Positions 7,544-15,316 of a stretch of DNA of 42,048 bases are shown in pieces (within the stretch, counting starts at the first letter, position 1; every line of letters begins with the position of its first letter). The position numbers and the translations under genes are program-made. The notes under the pieces were generated by a model that saw nothing but the letters and a program-made list of their open reading frames with translations, was not told the DNA's origin and ran no database searches. This DNA comes from Spirochaetaceae bacterium (GTDB lineage Bacteria > Spirochaetota > Spirochaetia > SZUA-6 > Bin103), in contig JAPPKD010000132.1 in NCBI GenBank assembly GCA_028820215.1, positions 1 through 42,048 of the forward strand, given 5' to 3'.

Positions 7544-7633
7544 ATGCCTTGCGGTCGTAAACGCAAGCGGCACAAGATCGCTACGCATAAACGAAAGAAG
7601 AAACTGCGGAAGAATCGCCACAAGAAGGGATAG
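7544..7633 (+). CDS. AURKAIP1/COX24-domain small basic protein (mS38-like)
   Basis: A 29-residue, extremely basic protein, MPCGRKRKRHKIATHKRKKK..., ending KNRHKKG. It matches the short RHKxxTHKRKKxxRKNRHKK signature of the COX24/AURKAIP1 C-terminal domain. In mitochondria this domain is ribosomal protein mS38, which lies near the decoding site of the small subunit; short bacterial versions are known in several phyla. By analogy it is probably a ribosome-bound accessory protein (inference). The start is well supported: AGGAG at 7534-7538 sits 5 bases before the ATG, and a good promoter lies upstream. It is easily missed because of its size. Confidence 0.8.
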   Translation: MPCGRKRKRHKIATHKRKKKLRKNRHKKG

Positions 7634-7727
7634 GACGCTGTCGGGTTGGCGCGTCAGCGGCCTGTCCGACGGAAGCCCTGTTTCGAGTGTGGAGATGAGC
7701 CTGCCGCGTGTGCCCGACCGTCGCCGC

Positions 7728-7773
7728 GCGGCCGACCGCGACCGTGCGGCCGACCGCGACCGTGCGGCCGAAC
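7728..7773 (+). repeat. 18-bp tandem repeat before folP
   Basis: The unit GCGGCCGACCGCGACCGT occurs at 7728-7745 and again at 7746-7763, with a partial third copy (GCGGCCGA) after that. It lies in the 185-base gap between the small basic protein gene and folP, which has no other gene. In the frame of folP the repeat would encode PTATVR units, but this part is upstream of the chosen ATG. Confidence 0.8.
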
Positions 7774-7818
7774 CTGTCGATGGGGTGTCGGCCGCGGTCG
7801 CCGATTCGGGGCCGTTCC

Positions 7819-8682
7819 ATGCAGATCCTCTGGAGTAGAGGCGCCAGGCCGGGAAAGGGCGAACGTGTCCTGGATCTGCGCCGCAAGGCGGTAATGGGCG
7901 TGATCAATCGCACGCCCGATTCGTTCTTTCCGGCCAGCCGGCATGCTTCCGCCGGAGAGGCGTGCCGGCACGCGCAGGCGATGGCCGCTCGCGGCGCCGC
8001 CATCATCGACGTCGGCGGCGAGTCCACCCGGCCGGGATCCGATCCCGTCTCTGCGGACGACGAATGCCGGCGGGTGCTGCCGGTCATCGAGCGCCTGCGT
8101 GCCGCCTGTGACGTCGCCATCTCGATCGACACGCAGAAGCCGATCGTTGCCGAACGCGCCCTTGATGCCGGCGCGGATCTCATCAACGACGTGTCCGCAC
8201 TGGCCGACCCGCACATGCGGTCGCTGGCGGCCGAGCGGGACGTGCCCGTGGTGCTCATGCACATGCGCGGCACGCCCCGCACCATGCAGCGTGCTCCCCA
8301 CTACGACGCGGTCATCGAGGAGGTCACGGCCGAGCTGCAGGCCGCGATCGACCGTGCGCTTGCGGCAGGCGTCCGCGAAGACCGGATCATCGTCGATCCC
8401 GGCATCGGCTTCGGCAAACGGGTCCAGGACAACCTGGCGATCCTCCGTGGTGTCGGCGCGTTCCGCCGGCTGGGCCGGCCCGTGCTGATCGGACTTTCTC
8501 ACAAGTCCTTTCTCGGAAAGGTTCTGGAGGACCGGCCGGTGGATGGTCGGCATACGGCGTCGATCGTCGGCGGCTGTCTTGCCCTCGCCGGGGGGGCCGA
8601 TATCATTCGCGTGCATGACGTGGCTGCCGCCGTCGATACCGTCAGGGTGCTGGAAGCGGTGAACGGAGAGACCCTGCGGTGA
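7819..8682 (+). CDS. folP: Dihydropteroate synthase
   Basis: 287 residues from ATG 7819, close to family length. The frame is open upstream, but that part is the low-complexity tandem repeat and unlike the family. The enzyme condenses p-aminobenzoate with 6-hydroxymethyl-dihydropterin diphosphate in folate synthesis and is the sulfonamide target. Motifs seen: VMGVINRTPDSFF (usually MGVLNVTPDSF; here Arg replaces the usual Val), IDVGGESTRPGSDPV, SIDTQKP, NDVSAL, DPGIGFGKRVQDN, GLSHKSFLG and IIRVHDV. These cover the pterin and phosphate sites of the TIM barrel. The stop overlaps the acpS GTG start (GTGA), indicating translational coupling. Confidence 0.95.
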   Translation: MQILWSRGARPGKGERVLDLRRKAVMGVINRTPDSFFPASRHASAGEACRHAQAMAARGAAIIDVGGESTRPGSDPVSADDECRRVLPVIERLRAACDVAISIDTQKPIVAERALDAGADLINDVSALADPHMRSLAAERDVPVVLMHMRGTPRTMQRAPHYDAVIEEVTAELQAAIDRALAAGVREDRIIVDPGIGFGKRVQDNLAILRGVGAFRRLGRPVLIGLSHKSFLGKVLEDRPVDGRHTASIVGGCLALAGGADIIRVHDVAAAVDTVRVLEAVNGETLR

Positions 8683-9071
8683 TCCTAGGGCTGGGAATCG
8701 ACGTGGTCCATCCGCGGCGCCTGCGTCGCTGGCAGGAGTGGCCGGGCCTGTTCGAGCGCTTCTACCATCCTGATGAGCTGGCAGAGTGCCGGAAGAGGGC
8801 GGATGGCGGTCTGCTGTCGCTGGCGGCGCGGTTCGCGGCCAAGGAAGCGTTCGGCAAGGCGCTGGGATCCGGCCTGCGCGGCATGGCGCTGCGCGACATC
8901 ATCGTGACCAACGAGCCCGGCGGCCGACCCGTGCTGCGCGTGATCGGCACCGCGCGCAGGGCCCTGGCGGCGGCGGGCGGGACGGACGTGATGGTGTCGC
9001 TGTCGCACGAAGACGAAGCGGCCATCGCGGTCGTGATCATCCAGGGCAACCCACCGCACGCCGGCGATTGA
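8679..9071 (+). CDS. acpS: Holo-[acyl-carrier-protein] synthase
   Basis: 130 residues, normal AcpS length, starting with GTG in the folP stop. It moves the 4'-phosphopantetheine arm from CoA to a serine of apo-ACP. Motifs: LGIDVVHPRRLRR (the metal-binding Asp of the IGIDI motif), then AARFAAKEAFGKALGSGLRG, the WxxKEAxxKA helix holding the second metal ligand, and VSLSHEDEAAIAVVI, the C-terminal SxSH motif. AcpS acts as a trimer with magnesium. It is followed by truA after 13 bases, in the same transcription unit. Confidence 0.93.
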   Translation: MILGLGIDVVHPRRLRRWQEWPGLFERFYHPDELAECRKRADGGLLSLAARFAAKEAFGKALGSGLRGMALRDIIVTNEPGGRPVLRVIGTARRALAAAGGTDVMVSLSHEDEAAIAVVIIQGNPPHAGD

Positions 9072-9084
9072 GCGGCCGCATCGC

Positions 9085-9897
9085 TTGACGCGCACCATTC
9101 GAGCAACGGTCGCCTACGACGGGACCGAATTTGCCGGTTGGCAGATCCAGGACAGGCAGCGGACCGTGCAGGGCGTTTTCGAACAGGCCCTCGCGCGTAT
9201 GCACGGCGGCCGCGTGCCCGTCCGGGCCGCCGGCCGGACCGATGCCGGCGTTCACGCGCTCGGCCAGGTCGTGAGCTTCCGCACCGGGATCGAAAGCCTG
9301 ACACCGGAGGTCCTGCCGCGCGCGCTCAATTCCTACCTTCCCGACGACGTGCGGGTGGTCGACGCGCGGGAAGAGGAGGACGGCTTCGACGCCCGGCGCT
9401 CCGCGCGGTTGCGCGTGTATCGCTACCAGTTGCTGCCGGGCCGGCAGCTTCCTCACCTGCGGCGGTACACGCTGTGGGTGCGCCGGCCGCTGCGGCTGGA
9501 GGCGCTCAACCGGATGGCGTCGGCGGTGGTCGGCGAGCATGACTTCACGACCTTCGCGGCCGCCGGCGCGTCCGGATCGTCGCTGCGGCGGGTCGTACAG
9601 GCGTCCTTCTTTGCCGATGGACCTCTGATCGTGTTCCGCATTGCCGCCCAGTCCTTTCTCTGGAAGATGGTGCGCAGTCTGGTGGGGACGATGCTGGCGC
9701 TGGAAGCCGAGTGCAGGGAAGACAACGCGGCGTCGCGGGCGCGAGTGGCGGAGCTGCTTGCTGCGCCGCGGCGGGAACGGGTGGGGCAGACCGCGCCGGC
9801 CTGGGGGCTGTTCCTCGAGCGGGTGTATTACGCCGGCGACCCGCCGCTGGCCGGCGCGCTGCCGTATGATCGTGAACGGGGTCCCGCGGATGAGTGA
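9085..9897 (+). CDS. truA: tRNA pseudouridine(38-40) synthase
   Basis: 270 residues from TTG 9085. The enzyme isomerises uridines 38-40 in the tRNA anticodon arm. The N-terminus TRTIRATVAYDGTEFAGWQ is the classic TruA start. The catalytic aspartate is Asp53 in AAGRTDAGVHALGQV, followed by ALNSYLPDDVRV. In the second half RVYRYQL, EHDFTTFA and FLWKMVRSLVGTML form the usual core. The last 20 residues are poorly conserved. No strong ribosome binding site is seen before the TTG. The 3' end overlaps udg by 8 bases. Confidence 0.95.
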   Translation: MTRTIRATVAYDGTEFAGWQIQDRQRTVQGVFEQALARMHGGRVPVRAAGRTDAGVHALGQVVSFRTGIESLTPEVLPRALNSYLPDDVRVVDAREEEDGFDARRSARLRVYRYQLLPGRQLPHLRRYTLWVRRPLRLEALNRMASAVVGEHDFTTFAAAGASGSSLRRVVQASFFADGPLIVFRIAAQSFLWKMVRSLVGTMLALEAECREDNAASRARVAELLAAPRRERVGQTAPAWGLFLERVYYAGDPPLAGALPYDRERGPADE

Positions 9898-10636
9898 CGT
9901 GACTGCCGAGTACTGGAGACTGCTGCGGCTCGCCGAGGACTACTTCGACGGTCAGACGCGCAGCGAGCGGGAGTACGCGGTCCCCGTGCTCCGATCCCGC
10001 ACACCGGCGGAAGAATCGGCTCGGGAGCCTGGCGGCGATACCGCGCCCGCGGATGCTCCGCGGACGCAGCCGGGATCGACCGTGGAGGCGCTGGCTGCCA
10101 TCGGCGACGAGGTGTCCGGGTGCAGGCGTTGCAGGCTGTCTGAGGGCCGTACCACCACCGTCCCGGGCGAGGGCGTGCCAAACCCGGAGGTGATGGTGAT
10201 CGGCGAGGGGCCCGGCGCGGCCGAGGACCGTAGCGGCCGGCCGTTCGTGGGGCCGGCCGGCCAGTACCTGGACCGGTGGCTGGCCGCGATCGAGCTCGAC
10301 CGCCGCAGGAACTGCTTCATCGCCAACGTGGTCAAGTGCCGGCCGCCCGGCAACCGCGATCCCAACCCGGACGAGGTCGCCGCCTGCATGCCGTACCTGG
10401 CGCGCCAGATCGACGTGCTGCGTCCGCGGGCGCTGCTCGCCGTGGGCCGGGTGGCTGCCAACCATCTGCTGGGCGTGACCCGCACCCTGGCCGAGCATCG
10501 GTCCGGACGCTACGAGCACCGTGGCCGGCCGCTGTTCGTGACCTACCATCCTAGCGCCGTGCTGCGCGATTCGTCGCTCCGGGCGCCGGTCTGGGAGGAC
10601 TTGAAGAAGCTGCGCGCCTTTCTCGACCAGACGTAG
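9890..10636 (+). CDS. Uracil-DNA glycosylase, family 4 (Fe-S type)
   Basis: 248 residues from ATG 9890; an ATG at 9866 is also in frame. It removes uracil from DNA to start base-excision repair. The catalytic region is VIGEGPGAAEDRSGRPFVGPAGQ (motif 1) and TYHPSAVLRD (motif 2). Four cysteines placed as in family 4 enzymes (CRRC near residues 77-80, then KCRPPGNRDPNPDEVAAC) should hold a 4Fe-4S cluster. The first 75 residues, rich in Glu, Pro and Ala, form a variable N-terminal extension. I recall this gene near priA in spirochetes. Confidence 0.93.
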   Translation: MSDVTAEYWRLLRLAEDYFDGQTRSEREYAVPVLRSRTPAEESAREPGGDTAPADAPRTQPGSTVEALAAIGDEVSGCRRCRLSEGRTTTVPGEGVPNPEVMVIGEGPGAAEDRSGRPFVGPAGQYLDRWLAAIELDRRRNCFIANVVKCRPPGNRDPNPDEVAACMPYLARQIDVLRPRALLAVGRVAANHLLGVTRTLAEHRSGRYEHRGRPLFVTYHPSAVLRDSSLRAPVWEDLKKLRAFLDQT

Positions 10637-10683
10637 ATGCGAAACATGCAGATGCGGAACATGCCGATGCCGGGAGCCTGAGC

Positions 10684-12639
10684 GTGTCCAGGTTGGTGGA
10701 TCTGGCCTTCAACCTGCCGATCGACAGGGGGTTCACCTACCGGCTGCCCGAGGACGTCGACGGCGCGCCGGTCGGCGCCCGAGCCACCGCGCCGTTCGGT
10801 GGCCGTACCCTGACCGGATTCGTCGTGGCCGCGCGGGACCGGCCGCCGGCCGGGGTGGCAGTTCGCCCGCTGTCGCGGATCGTCGACGGGGAGCCGCTGG
10901 TCGATCGCCGCATGCTGTCGCTGGCGCGCTGGCTTGCGGACACCTACCTGTGCTCCCTCGGCGAGGCGCTGGCCGCGATCGTCCCCGGCGGGCGGCGGGA
11001 GTCGCTGCTGCAGGACGCCGTGCAGCCGGCAGTCGCCCACTCGCATCGGCTGACGCCCGCGCAGCGAGCCGCGCTCGAGGGCATCTTGGGGCAGGCGACC
11101 GGCACCTCCTACCTGTTCGGGGTGACCGGATCCGGCAAGACTGCGGTGTTCCTGGAGGCGACGCGCAGCACTCTGTCCGAAGGCCGTTCGGTCATCTACC
11201 TGGTTCCCGAGATCGGCCTGACCCACCAGGTGGTCGCCGCCTTCACCGCCGCCTTCGGGGACCTGGTCGCCGTGATCCACTCCGGTCTGACGCCGTCGCA
11301 GCGCCTCAGGGAGTGGCGGCGGCTGCAGCACGGCCGCGCCCGCATCGCCGTCGGGGCGCGCAGTGCGGTGTTCGCTCCGGTGCGCGAGCTCGGCCTTATC
11401 GTCATCGACGAGGAGCATGACGGCTCCTACAAGGCCTCCGCCAGTCCGCGCTATCACGCGCGCCAGGTAGCGGCGCAGCGCTGCCGGGTGGAGGGGGGGC
11501 GCCTGGTGATGGGGAGCGCCACCCCCTCGGCGGAGGCGTTCCTGCGGATGCAGTCCGGTGCAATCGGCCGCTACGACCTCGCGCGGCGCGTGGGCGGCGG
11601 CGCGCCCCCTCGTATCCACCTCGTGCAACGCATGCCGAACCGCGGTGTCCTGGGCCCGGAGCTCACCGACGCGTTGCGCCGCGTACACGCCGAGGGCCGG
11701 CAGAGCATCCTGTTCCTGAACCGGCGCGGGTTCTCCCACTTCTTCCATTGCCGTTCCTGCGACTACGCGATGACCTGCGAGCGCTGCTCGGTCACGCTGA
11801 CCCTGCACCGGCCGTCGGGAGCGCTGGTCTGCCACTACTGCGGCTACCGGACCAGGCCGCTGCGCTCGTGCCCGGAATGCCGTTCGCTGGACGTCCGCTA
11901 CGCCGGATTCGGGACACAGCGGGTGGAGGTCGAGCTGCGGCGGGTGCTGCCCGATGCGCGGATCGAGCGTGCGGATGCGGACTCGGTTCGCGGCCGTGGC
12001 AGGTTCGCGGAGCTGCTCGAAGGGCTTCGCGACGGATCCATCGACGTGCTGGTGGGCACGCAGATGGTCGCCAAGGGGCTGGACCTGCCCGGAGTCAAGC
12101 TGGTGGGCGTGGTCGATGCGGACACGTCGCTGCGTCTGCCCGACTTTCGCGCCGCGGAACGCACCTTCGCGCTGCTGGTACAGGTGGCCGGCCGCGCGGG
12201 CCGGGCCGCCGCCGACGGAGAGGTGTACATCCAGAGCGCCCATCCGGAGGCGGCGCCGATCGCCCATGCGGCCGCCGGCCGCGTCGCGGAGTTCATGGCC
12301 GGCGAGCTCGCCGCGCGCCGCGATCAGCGCTTTCCGCCGTTCGTGCGCCTGGTCCGCCTGGTCGTGCGGGGCCGGGACGAAGAGAGGGTCGCCGAAGCGA
12401 TCGATCGGCTGGCGGAGGCGCTGGCTGCGGAGCCTGCGATGAAGGCCGCCGGCGTGGACGTTCTGGGGCCGGCGCCCTGCCCGATCGCCAAGGTGGCGCG
12501 CAACCACCGCCACCACCTGCTGGTGCGCGCGCCGGCGATGCGCCCTATCCTGGCCACGGTGCGGCGCCTCGTCGGAGGGCTGCGGCTGGAGCCGGGAGTG
12601 CACCTGGAGCTCGATCCGGACCCCGTCGCCGTGCTGTAG
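10684..12639 (+). CDS. priA: Primosomal protein N' (replication restart helicase)
   Basis: 651 residues from GTG 10684. PriA recognises stalled forks and reloads the replisome. An N-terminal DNA-binding region (VDLAFNLPIDRGFTYRLP) is followed by a superfamily 2 helicase core: LFGVTGSGKTAVFLEA (Walker A), VIDEEHDGSYK (DEEH box) and VMGSATPS. The zinc-binding insertion has eight cysteines in the pattern CRSC-DYAMTCERC, CHYCG, CPEC. Then come GTQMVAKGLDLPGVKLVGVVDAD and VAGRAGRA. It is slightly shorter than E. coli PriA (732 residues). A 47-base gap with a short ATGC-rich imperfect repeat separates it from udg. Confidence 0.96.
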   Translation: MSRLVDLAFNLPIDRGFTYRLPEDVDGAPVGARATAPFGGRTLTGFVVAARDRPPAGVAVRPLSRIVDGEPLVDRRMLSLARWLADTYLCSLGEALAAIVPGGRRESLLQDAVQPAVAHSHRLTPAQRAALEGILGQATGTSYLFGVTGSGKTAVFLEATRSTLSEGRSVIYLVPEIGLTHQVVAAFTAAFGDLVAVIHSGLTPSQRLREWRRLQHGRARIAVGARSAVFAPVRELGLIVIDEEHDGSYKASASPRYHARQVAAQRCRVEGGRLVMGSATPSAEAFLRMQSGAIGRYDLARRVGGGAPPRIHLVQRMPNRGVLGPELTDALRRVHAEGRQSILFLNRRGFSHFFHCRSCDYAMTCERCSVTLTLHRPSGALVCHYCGYRTRPLRSCPECRSLDVRYAGFGTQRVEVELRRVLPDARIERADADSVRGRGRFAELLEGLRDGSIDVLVGTQMVAKGLDLPGVKLVGVVDADTSLRLPDFRAAERTFALLVQVAGRAGRAAADGEVYIQSAHPEAAPIAHAAAGRVAEFMAGELAARRDQRFPPFVRLVRLVVRGRDEERVAEAIDRLAEALAAEPAMKAAGVDVLGPAPCPIAKVARNHRHHLLVRAPAMRPILATVRRLVGGLRLEPGVHLELDPDPVAVL

Positions 12640-12650
12640 AATCGGGGAGG

Positions 12651-13130
12651 ATGCTGGAATTGGTCACGTACCCTGACCCCCGCCTGAACGTGCGGTCGGA
12701 GCCGACCGACCCGGACGAGGTACGCGATCTGGTCCGCGCGATGTTCGAGACGATGTACGCCGAGGAGGGGATCGGACTTGCGGCGGTGCAGGTCGGCCGG
12801 CCGCTGCGCGTGTTCATCACCAAGGTCCGGGACGACCGCGAGCGCGTCTACATCAATCCGGAGATCGTCGAGACCTCGATCGAGGAGGACACCGCGGAGG
12901 AAGGCTGCCTGAGCATCCCCGACAAACGCGCCGACATCACCCGTCCGGTCCGGGTGGGCGTGCAGGCGACCAATCTCAAGGGCCGCACCTTCCGCCTGAA
13001 CGCCCAGGGCTTGCTGGCGCGCGCGATCCAGCATGAGCTGGACCACCTGAACGGCCGGCTGTTCATCGACCACCTGGAAGAACGGGAGCGTGCGGCGCTG
13101 CTCGCCGATTATCCCGGGTCGCCGCGTTGA
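12651..13130 (+). CDS. def: Peptide deformylase
   Basis: 159 residues. It removes the N-formyl group from new proteins and needs a metal, usually iron. All three motifs are complete: G40-IGLAAVQ, E84-GCLS with metal ligand Cys86, and Q127-HELDH with His128, Glu129 and His132. ATG 12651 is used, but GGGGAGG ends directly at this ATG (spacing 0). TTG at 12660 would have a normal 9-base spacing and still keep VTYPDPRLN, so the true start may be nine bases later. It lies 11 bases after priA. The stop overlaps the start of a 44-codon open frame. Confidence 0.96.
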   Translation: MLELVTYPDPRLNVRSEPTDPDEVRDLVRAMFETMYAEEGIGLAAVQVGRPLRVFITKVRDDRERVYINPEIVETSIEEDTAEEGCLSIPDKRADITRPVRVGVQATNLKGRTFRLNAQGLLARAIQHELDHLNGRLFIDHLEERERAALLADYPGSPR

Positions 13131-13261
13131 AGTCCGTCGACGTGCGGCGGATCTCCGTGGCGAGCTCCTACCTGCCGGATGTCGAGGCGATGTTCGTGAG
13201 CTTCATCGAGCAACACGGTGTCTGCCTTGCGCACGCGACGGAGCCTCTGGCCGCAACGTAG
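13127..13261 (+). CDS. Small uncharacterised protein between def and fmt
   Basis: A 44-codon frame starting at a TTG that overlaps the def stop (TTGA) and ending at TAG 13259-13261, eleven bases before the fmt ATG. The product begins MKSVDVRRISVASSYLPDVE and ends HATEPLAAT. Third codon positions are almost all G or C, as in the neighbouring genes, and the coupling matches the local pattern, so it looks truly translated. No domain is recognised; a short amphipathic helix around residues 17-30 is possible. It could instead be the remnant of a longer protein. Confidence 0.45.
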   Translation: MKSVDVRRISVASSYLPDVEAMFVSFIEQHGVCLAHATEPLAAT

Positions 13262-13271
13262 CGGCGTGATC

Positions 13272-14201
13272 ATGCGGGTGCTGTTCGCCGGTACGCCCCG
13301 GTTTGCGGTGCCGGCGCTGGTGGCGGTGGCCGGCCGGTTCGAGGTCTGCGGGGTGCTCACGGCTCCGGACCGCCCGGCCGGGCGCGGCCGCCGACTGACG
13401 TCCGCACCGGTCGGGATAGAGGCCGACCGCCTGGGGTTGCCGGTGATCGCTCCCCATCGGCTCGATGACGCCGCGACGCGTGAACTGGCCGGCCTGCGCG
13501 CCGATGTCCTGGCGGTGGCCGCGTACGGCATGATCTTCACTCAGCGGTTTCTCGACCGGTTCCCGCGCGGTGCCGTGAACGTGCACCCGTCGCTGCTGCC
13601 CCGGTTTCGCGGCGCCGCGCCGATTCCCGCGGCCATCCTCGCCGGTGACCGGGAGACCGGCGTCACCATTCAGCGAGTGGTACGGCGCCTGGACTCCGGG
13701 CCGATCATGGCCACGCGAATCCATCCCCTGGACGGCGCCGAGACCACCGGACAGTTGACGGAGGCGCTGGCGGAGACGGGCGCCGACCTCCTGGTCGAAG
13801 TGCTGGCCGGCCTTGAACGGGGAACGGTTTCGGAGCAGGCACAAGTCGAGGAACAGGCGACCTATTGCGCGAAAATGGCAGCCGCCGACGCCCGGATCGA
13901 CTGGAACGCCCACGACGCAGCCGTCATCGAGCGGATGGTTCGCGCGTACGATCCCTGGCCGCGCGCCCACTGCCGGCTGGGCAAGCGGCGCCTCAATCTG
14001 CTGGCAGCAGCCCTGGGCGCCGATCTGCCACCGGGCGTGCCGGGACAGGTCGCTCGCGTGGATGGCGATCACGGGATCCTGGTGCATACGGCGCGGGGCA
14101 CGCTGGGTGTCACCGAGTTGCAGCTCGAAGGCCGGCGCGCGATGGACTGGAGGTCGTTCGCCAACGGCTTCGGCGGCCTTGCAGGAGTACGGCTCACGTG
14201 A
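13272..14201 (+). CDS. fmt: Methionyl-tRNA formyltransferase
   Basis: 309 residues from ATG 13272; a GTG at 13266 is an alternative. It transfers a formyl group from 10-formyl-tetrahydrofolate to initiator Met-tRNA, the partner reaction to def. The N-terminal Rossmann domain starts MRVLFAGTPRFAVPAL and has AYGMIFTQRFLD. The catalytic region NVHPSLLPRFRGAAPI plus GDRETGVTI supplies the Asn, His and Asp residues. The C-terminal OB-fold domain starts near residue 205. It couples by GTGA overlap to the PASTA protein gene. Confidence 0.96.
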   Translation: MRVLFAGTPRFAVPALVAVAGRFEVCGVLTAPDRPAGRGRRLTSAPVGIEADRLGLPVIAPHRLDDAATRELAGLRADVLAVAAYGMIFTQRFLDRFPRGAVNVHPSLLPRFRGAAPIPAAILAGDRETGVTIQRVVRRLDSGPIMATRIHPLDGAETTGQLTEALAETGADLLVEVLAGLERGTVSEQAQVEEQATYCAKMAAADARIDWNAHDAAVIERMVRAYDPWPRAHCRLGKRRLNLLAAALGADLPPGVPGQVARVDGDHGILVHTARGTLGVTELQLEGRRAMDWRSFANGFGGLAGVRLT

Positions 14202-15190
14202 GCGAGACCCCGCGCGGCACCACCGTCGTGACGTTCCCGCTGGCGTTGCTGACCGCGGCCGTCCTGATCGCGACGGCCGCCGTCACGTTCTTCGCCATGG
14301 TCCGCGGGGAGGAGGAGACCCAGGTGCCGGCGATTGTCGGCGAGGACCTGCTGGCGGCGATGGAGCAGCTCCAGGAAAAGGGACTGGTCGCCCGCGTGGA
14401 GGGGCGCTTCACGTCGGAGGTGCCGATCTGGCACGTGGTGGCGCAGACCCCGGAGGCCGGTTCCCTGGTCAAGGCGGGCCGGCCGGTCACGGTGGTGGTC
14501 AGCCGCGGCCTGGCCGTCCCGGAGGTCGGCGACTACCTGGGTAGAGACATCGACCAGGTGCGCCTGGAACTGCAGACGCTGTCGGCCACCGGCGAGTCGC
14601 CGATCAGGATCCGCGAGGACGGCCCGCGCATCACCGATCCCCGTCCGGCCGGTACCATCCTCGGACAGAGCCCGGACCCGGGCGCGGAGGTCGCCGAGGG
14701 TCTGACGATCCTGGTGACCGTGAGCCGCGGCCCCCAGGGCGACCTGGTTGAGGTTCCCTACTTCATCGGCACCACCTACGTAGCCGCCCTTGCCGCGCTG
14801 GCCGAACGCAACCACGCCTTCGTGTTCACGGTCCGTGCCGGCGGCACCGAGGCCTTGCCGGGAACGGTGGTCTTCCAGTCCCCCAACGGCGGCGCCGAGG
14901 TCCCGCACAGCACCGTCCTGCAGGTGGGTATCACCCGCCCTGCGCCGGAGAGCGACGACCTGGTGTTCGGCATGTACGAGTACGAGGTGGAGCAGTACCC
15001 GATCCTGGTGGACCTGACGCTGACCGCGGAGATCCCCGACCAGCCGGACCCGGTCGTGCTGCTGGAGACGCGCTCCCAGGGCGGCCCGCTCGCAGTCCCC
15101 TTCGTCACCCACCGGGACGCGGCACTGGTGCTGACCGTCCTGGACCGGCAGGTCGATCGCCGGCCGGCCGAGCGCTTCGCCATCGACTGA
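14198..15190 (+). CDS. Membrane-anchored PASTA-domain protein
   Basis: 330 residues from GTG 14198 (overlapping the fmt stop). A short cytoplasmic N-terminus is followed by one membrane helix (residues about 10-31), then three extracytoplasmic PASTA repeats of about 65-70 residues each. These begin near VPAIVGEDLLAAMEQL, VPEVGDYLGRDIDQVRLEL and VPYFIGTTYVAALAAL, each ending in a VVVSRG/VTVSRG/VGITRP-type strand. About 80 further residues have no recognised domain. PASTA domains usually bind muropeptides or lipid II. There is no kinase or penicillin-binding domain here, so a cell-wall sensing or scaffolding role is inference. I recall the same fmt-PASTA order in Treponema. Confidence 0.85.
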   Translation: MSETPRGTTVVTFPLALLTAAVLIATAAVTFFAMVRGEEETQVPAIVGEDLLAAMEQLQEKGLVARVEGRFTSEVPIWHVVAQTPEAGSLVKAGRPVTVVVSRGLAVPEVGDYLGRDIDQVRLELQTLSATGESPIRIREDGPRITDPRPAGTILGQSPDPGAEVAEGLTILVTVSRGPQGDLVEVPYFIGTTYVAALAALAERNHAFVFTVRAGGTEALPGTVVFQSPNGGAEVPHSTVLQVGITRPAPESDDLVFGMYEYEVEQYPILVDLTLTAEIPDQPDPVVLLETRSQGGPLAVPFVTHRDAALVLTVLDRQVDRRPAERFAID

Positions 15191-15225
15191 CCTGCCACGC
15201 CCGTGGTACACTGCGTGGCTGCAAC

Positions 15226-15297
15226 GCGAGCGTCGTATAATGGTTATTACCCGAGCTTCCCAAGCTCGTGACGGGGGTTCGATTCCCCTCGCTCGCT
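15226..15297 (+). tRNA. tRNA-Gly (anticodon CCC)
   Basis: The cloverleaf folds fully. Acceptor GCGAGCG (15226-15232) pairs with CGCTCGC (15290-15296), and the discriminator is T15297, as usual for glycine. The anticodon stem is CGAGC/GCTCG around loop TTCCCAA, with CCC at 15259-15261. The T arm is GGGGG-TTCGATT-CCCCT (one G-T pair). CCA is not encoded. A TACACT -10-like box lies at 15207-15212 without a clear -35. Confidence 0.95.
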
Positions 15298-15316
15298 GAC
15301 CTCGCGTACCGGTCAG

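Noticed and set aside
10543..12603. Leftward open frame of 686 codons
   Set aside because: It is the antisense of priA, which has all helicase motifs; the antisense product has no recognisable domain.
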